A stretch of 64,000 bases of DNA, taken from positions 44,761,736 through 44,825,735 of the forward strand of contig CM066995.1 in assembly GCA_033977485.1 (NCBI GenBank), written 5' to 3'. Made by a program: the position numbers and the translations under genes. This stretch comes from Hydrangea macrophylla. Its lineage: Eukaryota > Streptophyta > Magnoliopsida > Cornales > Hydrangeaceae. Position 1 is the stretch's first letter, and each line of letters begins with the position of its first letter. The notes under the pieces were generated by a model that was not told the origin of the DNA, ran no database searches, and worked only from the letters and a program-made list of their open reading frames with translations. Shown here one piece after another: positions 1-11,430 of this stretch.

Positions 1-365
1 GAAAAGTTTGATTTAATTGGAGTCTGATTGGCTTCGAATTTCGGAAAAATGAATAAATTGGAGTATGATTGACTCCGGATTTTTGAAAATTGATTTAACT
101 TTGGGGCTGGTGGACCCTAGGTTATGAGAAAATTAAGTCAATTTGGATATGATTGATCCTCAATTTCATAAATTAAAAGCATATACGAATATGAGTGTGC
201 TTCCAGATTTAGGAAAATTAATTCGAAACTAAATCTCGTGAAAAGCAGCTCCTAAAAATTAGGAATTATGAATTGAACCAAGTTGGCATTGACTTTACCT
301 CATGATGTAATACTTTCGTGTCTTTGGTTTCCGTAAAATGAATCTGCACTGACCCTGATGTTGTT

Positions 366-860
366 ACCTGATTCGGTTATGGAGAGTAAGGCATGAAGCA
401 TCTCAGCCGATCAGATGACTTTTTGGAAGATTATGGAGTATAAGGCGTGAATCAACTCAATCTTTCAGCGTGCTACCTGATTCAGTAATGGAGAATAAGG
501 CATGAAGCATCTTAGCCGATCAGATGATATTTTTTGGAAGATTATGGAGTACAAGACGTGAAGCGACTCAATCTTTCAGCGTGCTACCTGGTTCGGCTAT
601 GGAGAGTAAGGCATGAAGCGTCTCAGCCGATCAGATGATTTTTTGAAGATTACGGAGTATAAGGTGTGAAGCGGCTCAATTTTTCAGCGTGCTACCTGAT
701 TCGGCTATGGAGAGTAAGGCATGAAGCGTCTTAGTTGATCAGATGATATTTTTGGAAGATTATGGAGTATAAGGCGTGAAACAGCTCAATCTTTCAGCTT
801 ACTACCTGATTCGGCTATGGAGTGTAAGGCGTAAGGTGCATCCCAGTCAATCAGACTATT
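366..860 (+). repeat. ~110-bp tandem repeat, about 4.4 copies
   Basis: Units start with ACCTGATTCGG or a close variant near 366, 475, 586, 694 and 804. Each contains GGAGAGTAAGGCATGAAGC, a CCGATCAGATGA stretch, and a TATGGAGTATAAGGCGTGAA half that partly echoes the first half, so the 110-bp unit may itself be an old dimer. Copies differ by scattered substitutions. Tandem repeats in the 3' untranslated region are a known property of Tat/Ogre elements and can seed satellites. Confidence 0.85.
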
Positions 861-1296
861 CTCAAAACGCATAAGAAGCATGCCTATATCAACCATAATG
901 TTCCTAGAATAGGACTATAACACAATTGGGGAATTCAAAGTATAGGGTGCATTTATGATAACAGGAAAAGCAACATGATGCAAGATCATCACGTCTGGGA
1001 GTATGGGGCATAAAACTGTTTGAGCATATGCATCACGATAAGATAGGAGCATTCATTCTTGTGATTATTTGCGTTCGTATGCTGTCCCTTGCCCGAACTA
1101 CGTCCTGGTCTGATTCCCCGTCAGGGATACGTAGGCAGCTCACCATTGAGCACGACCAGCACCGATCGTCTACACACCCAGTTTTTTTGCAACGCACTTT
1201 TTGTCTTTACCTGGATTCGACAGCTCGGTCAAAGGCTTGTCTTTCACACAGGCTTCAACATTCACTTGTAATACGCGTTGCTTAACAAGCTCTGCC

Positions 1297-1310
1297 GAAG
1301 AGGGGCAAAC
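1297..1310 (+). promoter_or_regulatory. Polypurine tract before 3' LTR
   Basis: GAAGAGGGGCAAAC sits immediately before TGTAGACAC. It is the expected primer site for plus-strand DNA synthesis. Almost the same tract precedes the LTR at 23856. Confidence 0.75.
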
Positions 1311-1814
1311 TGTAGACACTCTGATTTTGACCAAACGTCAAATCCAGGGATTGGTTACCTCTAAAAGACCGATGATGACGATGACCAGTGAAATTCGAAG
1401 ATTTTCCAGATAATTCAAATTCTTCAAATCAAATTTCAAAATTGAAAATAAAAGAAAGAGAAATTGGGTATTTGGGAGAAACCCGAACGTTGAAGGACGT
1501 ATGAGAAAATCAGTCTGAGAATTCGTCCTAAAAAATATAATAAGATATGAAAGAAGTTTTGAAAAGAAAATAAGGATAAAATGAAAAGGAGTTTTTTTTG
1601 GAAAGAAAAGAAAAGAAAAAAAAAAGAGAGGAACAAAATGATATATTAAAGAATATACTATGCATATGAATGTACCCTAATGAAGTACATTACAAATATA
1701 AGTACATTTGTATATATTTTACTAATAATTAAGTTTGTGTTAACATATATTTTGAAAATTAAAAAAGAAGGCAGGAATTCTGTTAGCTGCGGCACGCAGC
1801 GAAGCCGGCCGCAC

Positions 1815-1876
1815 CGGCATTCACTGAGTGCCGCTCGGCATTCAATGAGTGCCGGAACAGCACTCAGTGAATGCTG
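1815..1876 (+). repeat. Cluster of 19-nt hairpin units in U3 of LTR-1
   Basis: Three units of the form CGGCAYTC-NNN-GAGTGCCG lie at 1815-1833, 1836-1854 and 1858-1876, spaced 2-3 nt apart, with a half unit after them. The third unit has CAG...CTG in place of CGG...CCG, so a paired change keeps the stem. The same design appears in LTR-3 at 12205-12286. Confidence 0.85.
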
Positions 1877-1994
1877 CAGACAAGTCGTTGAGTGCCATGA
1901 ACTGTAATAGTCTATTTTTCTCATATATTCTAGAAAATAACTTTGCACATGAGTTTTTATCCGAATTTACCCATTTAACCTTGTAATGTTAGTC

Positions 1995-2001
1995 TATATA
2001 A
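1995..2001 (+). promoter_or_regulatory. TATA box of LTR-1
   Basis: TATATAA within AGTCTATATAAACAG, 684 bp after the LTR start. LTR-2 and LTR-3 have GTCTATAAAAA at the matching place on the other strand. Confidence 0.55.
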
Positions 2002-3186
2002 ACAGACTTTCATCTCCATTATAAGGGACTTTTGAACTTTTGAATCAAATTAATATATACAAGAGTTATATATATATATATCTATATTATATTAGAGGAC
2101 TTTGTCCTACTAGGACACACAAAATATAATTAGGATTGAGATTTGTGTGACTAGGATGCTGACTAGGACTAGGGTATTTTACACTTTCCCCCAAACATGA
2201 AACAACCTCCTCTCTCTCTTTCTCACACCACCCCCATCATCTGTTTCTCTCTCTCCCCTACTATTCCTCTCACACTCTCTCTCTAACCCACCACCACCTC
2301 ACGGTCTGTCTCTCTCATCACCTGTCACCGCCGACCACCATCACTACCACCATTACTGCCGACCACACATCACCATCACCGTCGACCACCACAATCTGAG
2401 GACCTCATGTCTCCGTGAGGGATTTTGACGCCCAATCGTCAAAAACTACAATCTGTGGAGCTCACAATTGTCGACACTACCCCCACCGATTTCTACCTTC
2501 CATCGCCCTCTGTGTCCCTTTTTTAATTTCCGGTTAAGAGAGAGAAATAGAGAGTTGGAAATTTCTCAGTCGCAGATCTGTGCCCCTGTTTTTTTGGTTA
2601 GTTTCTAATTTTTTTCCCTATCTTCTGAAGACCAACATACATTGAGATTCATGAATGTATTTGAAAAGATGTATTTGAATTCATGTTGGTCCTCTTTATT
2701 TTCTAATTTTTTCTCAATCTACCATGATATCATACATCCACGATTTCAAAATTTTCTCTCTTTTGCTTAGTTTTCATAATTCTGTCTTTTCTCTATTTTT
2801 TTGCAACCGCTTCAATGCCATTTTTGTCACTATATCTCCTCATATACAGGTTAGATTCATGGGTTTTTGGAATTTTTTTATTGTGCATAAATGTTTCATT
2901 TGTTATTTCCCCCATTGGATAAATGTTTCAGTACATAAATGCCTATTCTATTTGCAATTGGAATACACTCTATTTGCAATTGGAATACACTCTATTTTTT
3001 TCCCCTTTAATGATTGTGCATAAATGTTTCATTTTGTTATTTTGTTATTTTGATTGATTTGGTATTTTCTTCCTTTCCCCATTTGGATTCATTTTTAAAT
3101 GCCATACATTTTTGGGCTAACTTCTTTTTGTGATTGATGACTTTTAGTTGGTAAGGGAAGTAAGTTAGGGTGGAATTGATTTGAGA

Positions 3187-3420
3187 AGTAATTAGGGGTT
3201 ATTAGTGTGTGAGTACTAATCACAGTAATCAAGTCATCTACATTTGATTTGATTTCTCCTTTATTTGCTTTCCCCTTCAGAATACTTATTGTGGAAATTA
3301 TTTGGGTAGTAATTTGGGGTTATTAATGTGCGAGTACTAATCACAGTAATAAAAATATCATCGAGATTTGGTTTGATTTCTCTCCGCCTTCCCTTTATTT
3401 CCCAGATAGTGCCTGCCATA
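3187..3420 (+). repeat. ~121-bp tandem duplication inside the Helitron
   Basis: AGTAATTAGGGGTTATTAGTG at 3187 recurs as a near copy at 3308. Both are followed by GAGTACTAATCACAGTAAT and a TTTGATTTGATTTCTC-like stretch. Confidence 0.7.
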
Positions 3421-5834
3421 TTGCTTTTCTCTATTTTTGACATATCCCCTATATTTTGCAATCCCCTTTATTATTTTTCAAATTATGCTTTTCCCCCAAT
3501 TATCTACCCCTAAAATCCATCTCCTAATTGGCGGTTTCTACTATGAGTTTGAGCCCCTTTAATTATTGTGTTGAGAGTTTGAGATCTAACTTAGAAGAAT
3601 TTGGTTTTTGAGGATTGCACTAAGGAAAGACCAAGCCATGAGGATTTAGTTTTTGGTTCATGATTGTATAATTGCATCTATTTGTGCATCCTTTACAGGA
3701 AAGGTTTTCAAGCATCACTAAATGTATTTTGGATTCATTCATTTTGGTTTTCTACTCTTTTAGGTAATCACTAAAGCGAAGATCTTCAATTCGACCATTT
3801 TCGATTTCTGAATTTTTATTTCGTTTTCGATTTTTTGTTGGTAGGTTTACACCCGCAGATTCCTAAATGCATATAAGGTAACCTTGGGCTTCATAATCTC
3901 TATTATAAATTAGTTCCTGAATTTTTTTTTTATGAAGTTTGAATGTATTGAGTTTGATTACATATTGCACTATATAACATAATCCAAGTTTTCAACTACA
4001 CTTAGTGCTTAATATTGTTGTTCATGGATACATAAACTCCATTAATATTGATGTTCATGAATCTAAGTTATAATTTTTTAAACGAGAGTTGTTGCTATTG
4101 TTTGCTACATAAATGTTGTTTATTCATTTCCCTTTCTTTTTTTGCATTCAATACCCATAGAGCCAAATTGAGTCATCTAATTACTTGGTTATCGACCCTT
4201 TTTTTTCTTTTCTTTTCTTTTCTTTTTTCTGCTAATATGTTCATGTTATTAAGTATTGAACCGAACTTTTGGATTGATGCTAGATAGACTGTTCGTGATT
4301 ATTATTTTCTTCATGTTTGCGTCTACTTGCTAGAATGCAAAGAACTCATTTAAGGAAATGAAGCATTTTAGTCTCTTAGATTACACATGATGTTGGAGTT
4401 TACATGTTATTGCCATTTTCTTCCAAAACTACTGACAAGCAGAATGTAATTGCTTCTAAACAATTCTGCGTGTTACCGGTTCAGTTGAGTTTTAGCCCTC
4501 TATTGGGTCTTACTTTACCAAAAAAAAAAAGCGTGTAGGTTTCTTTTGAATGATGAGAACTATTTTCACATGGAATGACATGTTTGGTAACTAATACTAA
4601 GTCTCATAATATTCACTTTTTTTTTTGTTAATTTAGACAACACTTTGTTACTGACGTGTAATTAAGGAGACTTCGACCTGCAAATTTTGGATATGTTAGT
4701 TAGATTTTGAGTTCATTATGAAGGAATATAATAGGCACGTTTTTAGTCTCTCACAGATTAACTTGGTTCATGTACATAAAAAGTAAAGCAGACTATGTAG
4801 GTTACATATCACATCCTAATGCTAAAAGGATTTGGGAACCAAATGTGAGATTCAACGTCTCTGTTTTTTTGTGATTCGTCTTCGTTATCCAACATCTTTG
4901 ATTTTTGGTTTTTTTCTATCTCTTAGCCATTTTAAAAGACAGATTATGGCATAAGACAGCAAAAGCGGCAGTGAGGTTAACACCCGTCACAACAATGTCG
5001 TAAGGTCCGATTTGACTTATTCTGTTAATTTGTTGATTGATTAGATGCAAAGACTGAAGTTTTCTTTGTGTATTACACCAAGGACTCAATGCTGGAAAGA
5101 ACAGATCACTTATATTTTTTGAAATACAAAGCAAGCTGTTTGTTTAGGACATTACCCGGAAAAAGGCAACACAAGTCTTTTCTTTTTAGTTGTAGACTTC
5201 CAGTAATTTGTATGCCATTTTCTTTTTTTGTTTTTATCCTCTCTTTTGGCCATGTATTCAATTGCAAGCAAGCACGCACCCATGATGTGCCCAAGTATTC
5301 AATTGCAAAACTCTATCTTATGTATCAGAATTTGGCCAAAACTACTATATTTTACACTTTTCAAAAGTACTATATAGCTATGCCAATCCGAGATTTATTT
5401 ATTTGTTTGACCAAAATATTGAATTACTATTATGAACATGTCATTCAGGAAATGTTTTTGGTTTGAAACATATATAGAAATAGAAATAGAAATATAGAAA
5501 ATGTGTATTGGGTGGGCTTCCAAAGCAATAATTGCTCTTTTGTTTTTGGAGAACTTATTAGTTATATATATGGAGTTATGTTAATTGAACAGGTCATATG
5601 GTTTTCTCTGCTTTCACCATTCCTGTGAATCACTCATACATCATGTGAATTCATATTAGACAGGTCATATGGTGCTACCTACTTTTGCGCAGATGTGAGT
5701 TTTATAAATTTACTGTGAAACTGACCGTAAGAATCTTTTTTTAATAAATTTTTGCATGATTAGAATTTTTCAAAGTTACAATCACTTTTTATTACTCATT
5801 TTAGACTTAGATTTTTTATTTTTTTGAGTTGGGT

Positions 5835-6014
5835 AGTGCTCTCGGGAACAGGCACTACATAAAAAGATAACCGGTAGTGGTAGTGCCCTCGGGCACGGGC
5901 AATACACAAAAATGTTACTCATATTAGACTAAATTTTTTTTTATTTTTTAGATGTGAGTTTTATATGGTTTGAAAAAAAAATTAAAAAAATTGCCCGATA
6001 GTGGCTTTAGCCAC
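5835..6014 (+). repeat. Three successive 3'-end-like hairpins of the Helitron
   Basis: GTGCTCTCGGGAAC (near 5836), GTGCCCTCGGGCAC (near 5886) and GTGGCTTTAGCCAC (6001) each follow TAGT or GTAGT. The second and third are followed by GGGCAATA and GGTCAATA. Only the last leads into CTAG, so the first two look like older or spare termini. Confidence 0.7.
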
Positions 6015-6159
6015 GGTCAATATCTAGTATATATATACAAGAGAGAGAATTGGGAGAAGAAAAGATATTTTTCTTGAAGAATTTTTGAAGAATTGAAGAA
6101 GAATTTGAAGATTTTGGATGAATTTCACAAGAGATAGAAGAAATCCTTGAGGTCATTGA

Positions 6160-9100
6160 GGTAACCTCTCAACCTTTTGTAGAATTAGGCAAATTCAATC
6201 ACAAATTCATAGTTCTTGGGTCTTTTACACATTTTCAAAACCCCTCTTCCCATCATGTTTCATCACACACCACATAGAATTTGTGATTGAATCTCATGGT
6301 AGTTCATTAGCTTGGATCTAAATAAGCCTTGGGCTTATAAAATTTGAGTTGATCTTGAAGAATTGGCACTTTTGAATTTTCTAAAGTGAACTTTGATTTT
6401 AAATTCCTATATTCTTTTTTTGAAGCTCATAAGGTTTTATGTGTCCCTTTGAATCCCTTTGAGTTTGATTCCTTAGTTTCCTATGATTATATGATTCATA
6501 TGGGGATTAAGATGGACCATGATCATATCTACACAGTTGGTGAGATCCAAGTCTTGACTCATGACTTGGGTCTCCATACTAAGAATCTTATGGAATTCAT
6601 ACTATGTTCCATAGAGATTTGAGTAGATTTGGGTATCATTTAGCCTCCAAGGATCATTAATTTGAGAGGGGGATAGGATGTCATGTCTCTACATTCCTCA
6701 AGGATCATATGTTTGAGAGAGGAATGAGATGTATATTTTCATACTTTATATTCAAAATTCCCAAAAATAAGTAAGAACTTAGGATTCTCTTGCTAGGTCT
6801 CCAACTATGAGATCTATGATGGAAATCCATTAAGGACAAATATATGGATCTCTTTATCATTTCTTTCTAAATAATCATAATCATACTTGATCCTAGTCCT
6901 CTCTAGGATCATGGATCAAGTTGGTTTCAAAACTATGAACATTAATCCAACAAAGGTGCATTGAATCCATAAACCAACTGTGATCAAAGATTTTTTATAA
7001 AATCATGGTTCATTGGAATTGGATACCAATTGGAGGATGTTCATAACTCATTTAAGTACCTTTGTGATTTTTGTTTTGATGAAATTCCATGTTTAAGATG
7101 GTTTGGTCTTGTGATTTCAAAACAAGCAACTCTCTGTCCAAAATTCCAGAACAGTAAGTCCGTTTTAAAATTAATAAATCAGAACCTTAACCAAATGTCC
7201 TTGGCCTCTAATAAATTTTTCTAAGTAGCTTAATGTGTTATGAAGGTACCCTAAAAAGATCTAAGTGTTTCTTATTTGTTTACTATTTTTAGAAAATCAT
7301 ACAAAAACTCTAGACAGAGAGTTGCAGATTCCTGAGTGATGTCTAGTTTTTTCCTTATTCCCAGAGATCTAACCGTTCAAACCGTGCTTTTCATTTTGGG
7401 TTAGAAATTAGACTCATAGAGGCACATCATATCCAAAAATCACTAAGATCCAACCGTTGGAAGCATGGGTTTTTTATCTTTAAAAGTTGGGTCTGCTCTC
7501 TGTAATTCATAAGAAATTGTTACTGTTTTATCTAATCTTATTGATTTTAACTCAAATGGTCTCCAAAATGCCTTGGGACCCAAATCATGTTTTGAATAAA
7601 TGATAATTAAATGTAAATCCAGAGGCTAAGTGATCCAAATCAATGATTAGTTCATATCTCACTCTTGATTATATCCATGCATTCATTCATGTATATTGAT
7701 ACTTTAGTTAGGATCTAGCTCTAGTTTGATTTATTCCTAATTGAACCTAGTTGTGAGTTCCTTATAATCATGTTGGGACTATACTACTTCTATATGGACA
7801 TTGCATTGGCTGCTAGTTGAGACTTGTATATCAATAGAGGTGATATGTTCAACCAATTCAAAAGAATCCATAAATAGGTCAATTCCTTCCATGCTTGATA
7901 GATTTAAGCTAGAAGCTTAGGGTTGATTATTTGATATCTTTTATCAAGGCATGTATACTAATCTTTGTTTTTGTAGCACATTTGAGGTACAATTTCTCAA
8001 CCTTTCTCTAGTTTAATTTACTTCCTTGATTTTAATTGATTTTTGACTCTATGTGCGACACCTTAGCCTAGGATTTGCCCTATATGTATATATGGATCAA
8101 GCATGGTTTAATCTAAATTATCATTATTCAAAACATGGTTTGAGTCCTAAGCCATTAGGAGACTATTTGAGTTGAAATAAATAAGATTAGACAAAAACAG
8201 TAGCAGTTTTTTGTGATTTACAGAGAGCAGACCAGACATTCAAAAATAGGAATAAAATACTTCCAACGGTTGGATCTTAATGATTGTTGGATATGTTATG
8301 CCTCTGTGAGTCTAGTTTCTAACCCAAAAAGAAAATCAAGGTTTGAACGGTTAGTTCTCCGTAAATACAGAAAATACTAGACCTCACTCAGGATTTTACA
8401 ACTCTCTGTCCAGAGATCTTGCATGATTTTTTAAAAATAGCAACAAAATCCGAATTGCTTCATTCTTTTTAGGGAACCTTCCTAACACATTAAGGTTCTT
8501 ATAAAAAATTATTAGAGGTCATGAAAACTTGGTTAGAGCTCTGATCTATCAATTTTAAAACCGATTTGCTGTTCTGAAACTATTCTGAAATTCTGGACAG
8601 ATTGTGGTTGTCTCACAAAATTCATGATCAAACCATTCTAAGCATAAAATCTTACCAAAACAAAAATTACAGTGGTAAAACAATGTGGTATTGACACTTT
8701 CCCGTTGGTTTCACTTGATTTCAACGGTTAGATTTCGAACTAAAAATCTTCGATTAAAAACAGTTTGTGAACTCACTATTTTTATTTTGCTAGTTCAACT
8801 TTAATTGTTAACCCCAACTATTAAATCATGAAGTTGGACTTAAACTAAACCATCTCTTCTACCATTTAATGGTCATTGAAGACTAAGGACATCTTTAGAC
8901 CTATGGATTTTTGATGAAGTATGAAATGGACTTCACAAAATCCGAAACAATGAACTCACTCTCATGAACCAAAATTTGAGTTCAAAACATTACTCCTACC
9001 ACTTGGTGGTCATTGGAGGATAAAGACACACATACATGTGGGTTTAGGATGAAATATGAAGAACTTCTTAAAACCCAAGGAAGAGATTATTCCAAGCCAT

Positions 9101-9680
9101 AGAGATGGACTTAAACTAAAACATTTCTCCTACCATTTGATGGTCATTGGAGACTAAAAAAAAACAAATCTACTTTAATCTCCATGGAATATTGTATGAA
9201 TTCCATAAGATCCATAGTAAAGAGATCCTAGTCATGAGTTGATACTAGTATCTCACCATGTGTAGATTATGACCATGATTCATTTTAATCTCCATATGGA
9301 TCATAAGATCATAGGAAACTAAGGAATCAAATTCAAAGAGTTTCAATGAGATATGGAAGATCTCATGAACCTTATGAATGAAATAGAAATAAAGGAAATC
9401 AAAGTTTTGTTTAGGAACATAAATTCTTCAAAACTAATTTATCTCAAACCCAAGGCATTAATTAGATCCAAATTAATGAAGTGTTATGAGGTTCAATCAC
9501 AAGTTCTTGGTGGTGTGTGATGAAATGGGGTAAGAAGAGAGGTTTTGAAAATGTGTAAAGTTCCTAGATCTAAGAACTTGTGATTGAATTATTATTATTA
9601 TATATATATATTTGAAGGCTTTACCTCTAGATCTTCTCAAAACTTGTAGAGATGTTGAATTCCTCAAGCTTTTCCTCTTC
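6160..9680. repeat. Large inverted repeat formed by LTR-1 and LTR-2
   Basis: Left arm about 6160-7640, right arm about 8053-9680. Matching landmarks: TTCAATCACAAATTC near 6194 against the inverse AATCACAAGTTC near 9494; the ATGGAATTCATAC region near 6590 against GTATGAATTCCAT near 9190; CTAACCGTTCAAACC near 7370 against GGTTTGAACGGTTAG near 8340; AATCATGTTTTGAAT near 7583 against ATTCAAAACATGG near 8125. The arms are diverged and carry small indels. Confidence 0.8.
7641..8052. other. Spacer between the two inverted LTRs
   Basis: About 410 bp of AT-rich DNA with no clear inverse partner and no coding region. It probably represents the original flank, or a remnant of internal element DNA, between the facing LTR 3' ends. 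Confidence 0.45.
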
Positions 9681-10547
9681 TTCTTCCTCAAGCTTCAAGC
9701 TCCTTCAATGGTGATTTGATGGTTGGGTAGAGTTTTTTGGTGGGGTTTTGGGTATGAGATTGGTAGAGTTTCTCTCTCTATATTTTCTTTCCTCTAAATC
9801 TTTCCCAACATTTCTCTATATAGTTCAAGTGTCTAACCCCCCTCTCAAAATGAGAGAAAAATGGTTTTTTTTTATAGACTTTCATTATCTTAGGGGCTAA
9901 GATAAGGGTAGATAGGTCAATTTATGGTGGGTTAGGAATATTCTATGGCATCTCTAATTCTCCATGGCACTTCTATGTAATTCCAATAAACTTGAAAGGC
10001 ATTTAAGTTGGCTAGAATAAAGGAACATTCTAGAGCATCTTCAAAACACATGGGAGATTAGTGCCCAACAAATGGCTTTTTGGGTATTTCTTAGATAAGG
10101 AATATGCCAAGGGATCTCTAACTCTCCAAATCACATGGGCTACTTTCTTTTATTATTTTATTTTTCCTATATATATATATATAGACACATTTTTTCTTTT
10201 TTTAAATCTAAATTAATCATATGAGTTACCAAATAGTATATTTTTTTTCTTTTTAAATCTAAATAAAATACAGGAAACAATGTTATTTTTAGAAAATATA
10301 ATAATAATTATTATTATTCAATCTAATCTATTTTTTTTAGAAAGTAACCCATGATCCAGTGAGCTCAAGACAGATGGTCAGTCATTGGCCAAATCTAGGG
10401 ATATTAGGAGGAAGGTTTGGGAACTTGAAGCTTTTCAGAAGTCGAAGCGATGAACTTGAAGAAAATCGTCGGGACATTATTCATCATTGATTTCTAGAGG
10501 TAAATCCCCCTAAGTTTAATAGTTCGGTCAAAATTGGGGTGTCTACA
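8053..10547 (-). mobile_element. LTR-2: same family as LTR-1, opposite orientation
   Basis: On the minus strand it starts TGTAGACACCCCAATTTTGA at 10547, matching the first ~75 bp of LTR-1 and LTR-3 (shared TTACCTCT and ATGATGA blocks). A TATA box follows at 9868-9878. The 3' end is taken as GGTGTCGCACA at 8053, which resembles the GTGTTTTAGTCGTGACA end of the LTR at 23856. No polypurine tract precedes it and no 5-bp duplication is visible, so it is probably not a simple solo insertion. It lacks the palindrome cluster seen in LTR-1 and LTR-3. Confidence 0.6.
9842..9878 (-). promoter_or_regulatory. TATA box and transcript-start hairpin of LTR-2
   Basis: Minus-strand CTATAAAAAAA (9868-9878) is followed within 12 nt by the hairpin CTCTCATTTTGAGAG (9842-9856). 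LTR-3 has the equivalent CTATAAAAACCCC then CTCTCATTTTGAGGGG. Confidence 0.5.
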
Positions 10548-10759
10548 GATGGCAATCAATTGGGACTTCATCTTATTCACAGAGAAGATTGTCCAGCAAC
10601 ATAAATACAGGAAAACATGATTCATGCTTCATTTCTTCATTTAAACAAGTCCTAACATCAATACTATATATGTTACCATGTGAGTTTGAAACTCACCTTA
10701 GGATTAAAGGGTGTGTTTGGGTGGCAATTGAAGCTTAGGCTTCAATGGTGATCTAGGCT

Positions 10760-10761
<2 letters not shown>

Positions 10762-10811
<50 letters not shown>
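10762..10811. repeat. (CT)n microsatellite
   Basis: About 25 uninterrupted TC dinucleotides, followed by a TTC-rich tail. Confidence 0.95.
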
Positions 10812-10816
<5 letters not shown>

Positions 10817-11089
10817 CTTTCTTTCTTTATTTCATTATCTGTCCTTCTGTTTCTTCTTCTCCTTCTGGTCTTCTTATTCTTCTTCTCTTTATTCCATGGA
10901 TATGTATGAGTGTGGATGTACATATATGTGTATATAAATGAGTGTATAAATAAATAAAACACATACAAAGCTCCCTCTCTCTCCGATTTTTGTAACCAGA
11001 AACACATCCAAAATGGTCACATATATATAGAGAGATATGTGTTCACGTGGCCAAACCCCAGCCAAAGCAAAATAATCTGTCCATCTTAC

Positions 11090-11322
11090 CAATCGACTGC
11101 CAAGGTAGCAATCGATTGGGGTAGGTAGTAAATGTTCTAATCGATTGGGATAAGGGTCCAATAAATTGGTATTTGGTATTTATGACTCCAATCGATTGCA
11201 ATGAAGTCCAATGGATTGGGTCCAGGTAGTAGGTACAAAAGTGGAAATCAATTGCATAAAATGGAAATCAATTGGTAATCAAAATAAGGTAATCGTTTGG
11301 GAAACCAATCCAATCGATTAGG
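11090..11322. repeat. About ten CAATCGATTGG palindromic words
   Basis: Palindromic words or one-mismatch variants recur every ~20-30 bp near 11092, 11110, 11139, 11159, 11190, 11209, 11248, 11268, 11290 and 11310. They lie 60-290 bp upstream of the minus-strand CTATATATAT box. Confidence 0.8.
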
Positions 11323-11430
11323 TCACAGAATACATCAAAGGTAAGGTCAAACTCATACAAGTATTTAAAATAAGAATACAATGTCTTATTCATATAATTA
11401 TATTACAAAAATACAGGGTATTACCCTTCG

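Larger units (their letters stand above)
1..1310 (+). mobile_element. 3' end of a Tat/Ogre-like Ty3/gypsy element (internal region, noncoding)
   Basis: No coding region is visible. The stretch holds ~110-bp tandem repeats (about 366-860), then a block at 1092-1141 containing GAACTACGTCC and GATACGTAGGCAG, then a polypurine tract directly before an LTR start at 1311. The same order (GAACTACG block, AAGAGGGGCAAAC tract, LTR starting with GACACTC) recurs at 23641-23856, which shows that it is a conserved element 3' end. Similar GAACTACG...GGATACGTAGGCAGC blocks are, as I recall, common in plant Tat/Ogre 3' regions. The short ORFs here look like chance. Confidence 0.7.
2081..6027 (+). mobile_element. 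Helitron (non-autonomous), inserted in LTR-1
   Basis: Begins TCTATATTATATTAGAGG after an A (2080) and ends CTAG (6024-6027) before a T (6028), the A|T target rule of Helitrons. A perfect hairpin GTGGCTTTAGCCAC (6001-6014) lies 9 nt before CTAG. There is no target-site duplication, as expected. Removing it joins two TA-rich halves of an LTR. No Rep/helicase coding is seen: the 3.9-kb interior is AT-rich with a CT-rich, ACCACC-rich leader-like stretch (2205-2540) that might be captured gene DNA, but no exon could be recognised. The ORFs inside (the longest about 132 aa, at 5068-5466) look like chance. Confidence 0.85.
1311..7640 (+). mobile_element. LTR-1: 3' LTR of the Tat/Ogre-like element, split by a Helitron
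   Basis: Starts TGTAGACACTCTGATTTTG right after the polypurine tract. U3 carries a palindrome cluster at 1815-1876 and a TATA box at 1995. The LTR is interrupted at 2080/2081 by the Helitron and resumes at 6028. Identity of the downstream part is supported by its inverse match to LTR-2 (8053-10547), which has the same start and TATA spacing (684 versus about 680 bp). The 3' end is uncertain: the match to LTR-2 fades near 7640. Without the Helitron the LTR would be roughly 2.4 kb. Confidence 0.65.
10548..11430 (-). mobile_element. LTR-like fragment with CAATCGATTGG cluster
   Basis: On the minus strand the fragment opens near 11425 with GGGTAATACCCTGTATTTTT, resembling LTR starts of the TGTAATACCC type (compare 58974 and 63387). 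It then has a cluster of CAATCGATTGG words (about 11090-11322), a CTATATATAT box (11021-11030), and a leader-like stretch ending in a CT microsatellite. It ends abruptly at LTR-2. The gene-like ORFs here are low-complexity translations. The assignment rests on start motif and order only. Confidence 0.35.

Noticed and set aside
1089..1413. Overlapping ORFs near the polypurine tract
   Set aside because: They cross an LTR boundary and sit in a conserved noncoding 3' region.
2205..2540. A host gene promoter and 5' UTR at the Helitron start
   Set aside because: CT-rich and ACCACC-rich composition suggests it, but no downstream coding exon could be found; kept only as possible cargo.
9497..9691. 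Minus-strand ORF in LTR-2
   Set aside because: Its counterpart in LTR-1 is not conserved as a reading frame.
10753..11007. Minus-strand ORF ending in a long Arg-Glu repeat
   Set aside because: It is a translation of the CT microsatellite.
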